The translations under genes and the position numbers were made by a program. This document shows positions 5,823 through 8,428 of a stretch of DNA of 8,428 nt, piece by piece (the first letter of the stretch is position 1; every line of letters begins with the position of its first letter). The DNA comes from an uncultured Rhodospirillales bacterium (GTDB lineage: Bacteria; Pseudomonadota; Alphaproteobacteria; Acetobacterales; Acetobacteraceae), in NCBI GenBank assembly GCA_903928045.1, contig CAIYPH010000376.1, forward strand, positions 1 to 8,428. Direction: 5' to 3'. The notes under the pieces are model-generated. The model was not told where the DNA came from and made no database searches. It saw only the letters and a program-made list of their open reading frames with translations.

Positions 5823-6503
5823 ATGCTGCGAATTCGTTCTCTCTGGTCGAGCCTGGTTGCGCTGGGCATGGTTACGTTGTTGGCCGGGCCGGGCTTTGCC
5901 GCCACCGCGACCTACACCCTCGACCAGGACGCCTGCACCGGCACCTGCGGCACCGGGCCCTTCGGCACCGTGACGTTGACCGAGGTGTCGGCGATCCAGG
6001 TGGATGTGACGGTGACGCTGGTCACCAATACGGGGTTCGTGAACTCCGGCGCCGGCGACTCGCTGGCCTTCGATCTGACGCCGGGGATCAGCGTGTCGAT
6101 CACCAACATCGACACCTGGGATTCCACCAGCGGAACCTATCAGCCGAATGCATTCTTCACGCAGGCGGGAACGCCCAAGGGCATCTCGAACACGAGTTTC
6201 AGCCACGCCGTGGACGATACCGGCGGACCGAACGGCTCGAGCCCGCCGCTCCAGGTCGGGCCGCTGAAATTCAGCGTTACCGCGCTGGCCGGGGCGACGC
6301 TGTCGATCGCCAACTTCATCGCCAACTCCGCGGGCTACCTGTTTTCGAGCGACATCATCGGCAACAACGGCAATACCGGCAATGTCGGCGCCAAGGTATC
6401 GAGCCAGACCGGCGGTGGCGGCACGGCGGTGCCGGAACCGATGTCCATGCTGCTGCTCGGGCCGGCCGTCTTCGGCCTCGCCGCCCTGCGCCGCCGCCGC
6501 TGA
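5823..6503 (+). CDS. PEP-CTERM sorting-domain protein (exosortase substrate)
   Basis: A 226-residue secreted protein. MLRIRSLWSSLVALGMVTLLAGPGFA is a signal peptide with cleavage probably after A26. The mature part (27-200) is Thr/Ser/Gly/Asn-rich and beta-like, with a Cys pair (C38, C42 in ACTGTCGTGPFGTVTLTEV) that could form a disulfide; I recognise the opening from other PEP-CTERM proteins but know no function. A Gly-rich linker (197-200) leads to the tripartite C-terminal signal: VPEP (203-206), a hydrophobic helix (208-221) and RRRR (223-226). Exosortase (EpsH/XrtA family) is expected to cut this tail during export to the surface or extracellular polysaccharide; no exosortase gene lies in the window. 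It is preceded by a sigma-54-like promoter and a ~80-nt leader. The start is fixed by the signal peptide, with GGTGG seven bases upstream. It converges on the adhesin gene, with 7 bp between the stops. Confidence 0.93.
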   Translation: MLRIRSLWSSLVALGMVTLLAGPGFAATATYTLDQDACTGTCGTGPFGTVTLTEVSAIQVDVTVTLVTNTGFVNSGAGDSLAFDLTPGISVSITNIDTWDSTSGTYQPNAFFTQAGTPKGISNTSFSHAVDDTGGPNGSSPPLQVGPLKFSVTALAGATLSIANFIANSAGYLFSSDIIGNNGNTGNVGAKVSSQTGGGGTAVPEPMSMLLLGPAVFGLAALRRRR

Positions 6504-6510
6504 GCGCGGC

Positions 6511-8428
6511 CTACCCTAAGGCGTGCCAGTCCACCGCCACCAGGTCGGTGAAGATGGGACTGGTCTGGCTCACCGTGCCACCGGACAGCATCGCCGGGAC
6601 GGCCGGATGATCTGACAGTGCCGGCACCGCGGTCAAGGCGGGCAGCAGATCGAGCGGCCGGGACGCGAGCACGGCGGCAAGCGCGGCTGGCGAGGCGGTC
6701 ACCGTGGTGTCCCAATTGCTTGCGGTGGTGGCGCCGTCGAAGGCCGAAAGCACGAGCACGGAGGTGACCGGCGCGGTTCCAGGCGCCGGCTTGAACTTGA
6801 GCGCGGCGATTTCGGCGCTGATCTTGGCGAAACTGTCACCGGGATTGACCGCCAGCGTATAGATGCCGACTCCGGTATGGGTAAGCCCCGGCCCGACCAG
6901 CACGCCGGCGGAGCCGGTGGGTAGGTTGGTGGCGGGGTTATCGATCGACACGGTGAGCCCGACGATGGAGAGTCCGGCCGAATCGCTGACGGATACCCCG
7001 GTGAAGGGATACATGACGACACCGTCAGTGACGGTCTGGCCTGACCGGGTGCCGGTGAAGATGGGCAGGCCGGCCAGCACCTCCACCGAATTCGTGGTCA
7101 CCGCCGGGGCGATGCCGTCGGAGACCGCGACAGTCAAATAGTTGACCGTAAACCCCGCGGCGGCCGGATTTGGCGCCGGCGTGAACGTCACGCTTTGCAG
7201 CGCGGTGGTCACCTCGGCGGGGGTGCCGGTGAGGCTGGTCGCCGAGAGTGTTCCGAAGCCGGTGAGGCCGAGGGTGATGGTCTCGTTCGCGCCGGCATCG
7301 GGGTCCGTGATGGCGTCGCCGGCGAAGGCGTAAAAGGGCACACCCCAGTACGCTTCCAGGGGGGCGGCGGTGTTGGCCAGGGTGATCACGGGCGGGTCAT
7401 TGAGCGCGGTCACCGACGCGGTGGTGGTAGCGCGCGCGGCCATCGTCCCGTCGGTCACCCCGATGGTGAAGCCGGTGCTGATCGCCTGGCCCGACGGCAC
7501 CTGGTATTCCGTGGGCGTGAAGACGAGCCCCTCGATGGCGCTGGTGACGTCCGCGGCGCTGCCGGTGACGGTGTAGATGCCGGTAGTGGCGTCGTAGGTG
7601 CCAGCGCCGAAATTGGAGAGCTCGCCGTTTGCGAGGGTGGACAGGGTGACGGTGGCGCTTTCGTTCTGCCCGGCATCGAGATCGGCGACCTGGATGGCGC
7701 CGAGCGGGGCGAACGCGGTGTGATCGTCGCCGCTGACGGGGCCGGCGTCGGAGATGAAGGGCGGGCGGTCATTGTTGACGGTCTTTGCGGTGATCAGGCT
7801 GCCGCCGCTGCCATCGGGCGCGGTGAGAAAGGTCTCGCCGGTGAATATCTGGCCTGGGTCGAGCGTGAGGGTCACTGGGACGGCGCCGCCAGTCACCTGC
7901 AACAGGCCACCCGCATCCAGTGTGGCGGCGGTGGCGGCGCCTATGCCCTGCAGGTCGATCGTGATGCCGGGCAGCAGGCCGCTGAGGATATTCGTGGGCA
8001 CATCGCCCGGGGCGATGGTGAGGGTCGCGGTGGCGCCGTAGCCAAAGGTAATGGCGCCGCTGCCGGCCGCGCCCGGTGCGCGCAGGGCGAGGGCGCCGCT
8101 TTGCACGGCGATGCCGCCGGCGAAGCTGGATTGGGCATCGAGGGAGACGATGCCGTCGCCGGCCAGGGACAGGCCGCCGGCGCCCTCGTCGGCGATGGCG
8201 CCGGCGATGTCGAGCGTCTGGCCGGCGGATGGCGCGAGGGTGGTGGTGTTTGTGCCCTGGAGGAACAGCCCATCGCCGAAACCGCCGCCCGCGCCGCCGC
8301 CCGCACTTCCAGCGCCACCGGCCACCGTGCCGGCACCGAGGCTGCCGGCGCCGATGATGAGTTGGCCACCATGCTGGACGAATATATCACCGCCCGCGCC
8401 GGTCCCGCCGCCGGCGCCACCGGTCACC
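6511..8428 (-). CDS. Large surface/adhesin-like repeat protein, C-terminal part (5' end missing)
   Basis: At least 639 codons of a longer protein whose N-terminus is beyond the right edge. Numbering from the visible end, residues 1-55 are Gly/Ala-rich, with DIFVQHGGQLIIGAGSLGAGTVAGG. Residues 60-215 look like autotransporter-passenger beta-helix: TLAPSAGQTLDIAGAIAD, then SFAGGIAVQSGALAL. Three tandem units of about 110-130 residues follow (~219-342, ~343-450, ~453-580), with shared elements such as DLDAGQNESATVTL / DPDAGANETITLGL and ALQSVTFTP / AIEGLVFTP. These resemble bacterial cadherin/Ig-like repeats; the D-x-DAG motif may bind calcium. The tail (581-638) is hydrophobic and Pro/Ala-rich, ending DWHALG, with no beta-barrel, LPXTG, PEP-CTERM or RTX nonapeptides. 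The secretion route is therefore unclear; type I export with an uncleaved C-terminal signal is one option. A role in adhesion or biofilm matrix is inferred from family likeness only. Confidence 0.85.
   Translation of the reverse strand, partial: VTGGAGGGTGAGGDIFVQHGGQLIIGAGSLGAGTVAGGAGSAGGGAGGGFGDGLFLQGTNTTTLAPSAGQTLDIAGAIADEGAGGLSLAGDGIVSLDAQSSFAGGIAVQSGALALRAPGAAGSGAITFGYGATATLTIAPGDVPTNILSGLLPGITIDLQGIGAATAATLDAGGLLQVTGGAVPVTLTLDPGQIFTGETFLTAPDGSGGSLITAKTVNNDRPPFISDAGPVSGDDHTAFAPLGAIQVADLDAGQNESATVTLSTLANGELSNFGAGTYDATTGIYTVTGSAADVTSAIEGLVFTPTEYQVPSGQAISTGFTIGVTDGTMAARATTTASVTALNDPPVITLANTAAPLEAYWGVPFYAFAGDAITDPDAGANETITLGLTGFGTLSATSLTGTPAEVTTALQSVTFTPAPNPAAAGFTVNYLTVAVSDGIAPAVTTNSVEVLAGLPIFTGTRSGQTVTDGVVMYPFTGVSVSDSAGLSIVGLTVSIDNPATNLPTGSAGVLVGPGLTHTGVGIYTLAVNPGDSFAKISAEIAALKFKPAPGTAPVTSVLVLSAFDGATTASNWDTTVTASPAALAAVLASRPLDLLPALTAVPALSDHPAVPAMLSGGTVSQTSPIFTDLVAVDWHALG

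Noticed and set aside
5717..6610. 297-codon plus-strand frame overlapping the PEP-CTERM gene
   Set aside because: It is an out-of-frame shadow. The 226-residue frame has a signal peptide and a complete PEP-CTERM tail, and this one starts inside the putative promoter.
8076..8357. Arg-rich 93-residue plus-strand frame
   Set aside because: Antisense to the Gly/Ala-rich codons of the adhesin; the Arg/Gly/Pro composition is a frame artefact.
1..8428. Search for CRISPR arrays, tRNA/rRNA genes, transposases, toxin-antitoxin or defence genes
   Set aside because: No regularly spaced direct repeats, no tRNA-like folds and no such protein motifs were seen. All long frames with real motifs are accounted for by the seven genes listed.

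Overview
The window is GC-rich, protein-dense bacterial DNA with no RNA genes, CRISPR array or transposase that I can see. Gene content, base composition and gene order fit an alphaproteobacterium, most likely of the Acetobacteraceae/Rhodospirillales. The pointers are a BepA-type protease next to a Dsb-type thiol oxidoreductase, a gamma-glutamyltransferase-like lipoprotein, a PEP-CTERM protein and a giant repeat adhesin. The lineage is inferred from recall, not from any search.

Left half, minus strand (1-3037): three genes read right to left. They are an M48/TPR periplasmic protease (BepA-like, 1664-3037), a DsbA-family thiol oxidoreductase with an ScsC-like N-terminal helical segment (669-1436), and the first ~60% of a 3-hydroxyisobutyryl-CoA hydrolase/enoyl-CoA hydratase-family enzyme (1-626, cut by the window edge). 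The 227-bp gap between the first two carries a striking AT-rich element of nested inverted repeats (1517-1596).

Middle, plus strand (3036-5625): a divergently transcribed pair. A lipoprotein of the gamma-glutamyltransferase fold, with a degenerate nucleophile motif, is followed one base later by a class I PLP-dependent aminotransferase. The lipoprotein and protease start codons share a CATG tetramer (3035-3038), so neither gene has a private 5' intergenic region.

Right part (5626-8428): a 197-bp AT-richer intergenic region holds a close match to a sigma-54 (-24/-12) promoter, ahead of a secreted PEP-CTERM protein (5823-6503). Converging on it, with 7 bp between the two stop codons, is the C-terminal part of a very large surface/adhesin-like protein (6511-8428). 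It has Gly-rich and beta-helix-like segments followed by three ~110-130-residue cadherin/Ig-like repeats.

Functionally the window is envelope-oriented: periplasmic quality control (BepA-like plus Dsb), an outer-membrane-type lipoprotein, an exosortase substrate and a surface adhesin. I found no convincing previously undescribed multi-gene system. The most interesting leads are the sigma-54/PEP-CTERM linkage, the GGT homologue with a Thr-to-Ser change at the expected nucleophile, and the structured AT-rich repeat.
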